A DNA stretch of 64,000 bases from Azoarcus sp. PA01 (GTDB lineage: Bacteria; Pseudomonadota; Gammaproteobacteria; Burkholderiales; Rhodocyclaceae): NCBI GenBank assembly GCA_001274695.2, contig LARU01000005.1:162856-226855 (forward strand), read 5' to 3'. Below are positions 63,735 through 64,000 of the stretch, one piece after another (positions within the stretch are counted from its first letter, which is position 1; the number at the start of each line of letters is the position of its first letter). A program made the translations under genes and the position numbers. The notes under the pieces were generated by a model. That model saw only the letters and a list, made by a program, of their open reading frames with translations, had not been told where the DNA came from and searched no databases.

Positions 63735-64000
63735 ATGTCCGACCCCACCCGTCCAGCCCGGATCGATGAACGTTCGCGCAACGTGACCGAAGGCGTGATG
63801 CGCGCGCCCAATCGATCGATGTACTACGCGATGGGCTATCGGGAAACGGATTTCGGCAAGCCGATGGTCGGCGTGGCGAGCGGACATTCGACGATCACGC
63901 CGTGCAACAGCGGGCTGCAACCGCTGGCCGATGCTGCCGTCGCAGCCTTGAAGGAGGCCGGCGCCAATCCCCAACTGTTCGGCACTCCTACCGTGTCCGA
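63735..64000 (+). CDS. ilvD: Dihydroxy-acid dehydratase, N-terminal part (runs off the window)
   Basis: The first 88 residues read [23 protein letters not shown] and then [25 protein letters not shown]. The latter is the IlvD block with the Cys that binds the iron-sulphur cluster (TPCN). The enzyme makes 2-keto acids for valine, leucine and isoleucine synthesis. The ATG follows aaggaga. A housekeeping gene here supports a chromosomal location for the window. Confidence 0.93.
   Translation, partial: MSDPTRPARIDERSRNVTEGVMRAPNRSMYYAMGYRETDFGKPMVGVASGHSTITPCNSGLQPLADAAVAALKEAGANPQLFGTPTVS

Overview
The window reads as chromosomal DNA of a high-GC betaproteobacterium of the Azoarcus/Aromatoleum/Thauera group (Rhodocyclales). 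The main reason is an almost complete anaerobic 4-ethylphenol / 4-hydroxyacetophenone gene set in the order known from Aromatoleum aromaticum EbN1: an XylR/EtpR-type sigma54 regulator, acetoacetyl-CoA-synthetase-like ligase, biotin-dependent carboxylase, HAD hydrolase, PchF-type flavoproteins, two SDRs, thiolase and cytochrome PchC. DUF1302/DUF1329/YCF48/MMPL envelope genes lie beside it. The species call is inference; no rRNA is present.

Layout. 1-700: IS256- and IS4-family debris. 1089-8650: a sigma54 promoter, then DUF1302, DUF1329, YCF48-like, MMPL/RND permease and a universal stress protein. 8689-10500 (minus): the EtpR-type activator. 10686-26940 (plus): a perfect -24/-12 promoter followed by the ethylphenol operon. 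Two of its genes, the carboxyltransferase subunit and the second pchF, carry a one-base loss in a G run. 26941-28425: a decayed IS701-family element inserted exactly at the pchC stop codon, with a CTAG duplication.

28426-42270 is an IncP-1 (RP4-like) Tra1 module: a higBA toxin-antitoxin pair, then traC-traD-traE-traF-traG-traI-traJ leftward, an RP4-like oriT with nic sequence, and traK-traL-traM rightward. A traH-like gene is nested in traI. There are two perfect and one near KorB operators, but no korB and no trb mating-pair genes in the window. An IS5-family copy (42391-43240) closes the module.

43365-54139 is a second catabolic/transport cluster, mostly leftward: UbiX, UbiD, two CaiB-type CoA-transferases (one frameshifted), a TAXI-type TRAP receptor, a fused TRAP permease and a membrane-anchored ABM-domain protein. 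It is accompanied by an IclR regulator and a divergent type I isopentenyl-diphosphate isomerase. Four similar TCC-N7-GGA palindromes in the two control regions look like the IclR operator. The substrate is unknown, and this is the best candidate here for an undescribed pathway.

54247-64000 is mixed: IS5 and RIO-kinase fragments, HflX, a yeast-type cytosine deaminase, a truncated FAD-oxidase tail, an SRAP/HMCES protein, a LexA-box operon (zinc ribbon-UmuD-UmuC), a secreted DNA/RNA endonuclease, a rhomboid protease and the 5' end of ilvD. All assignments come from reading motifs in the sequence; no searches were run.
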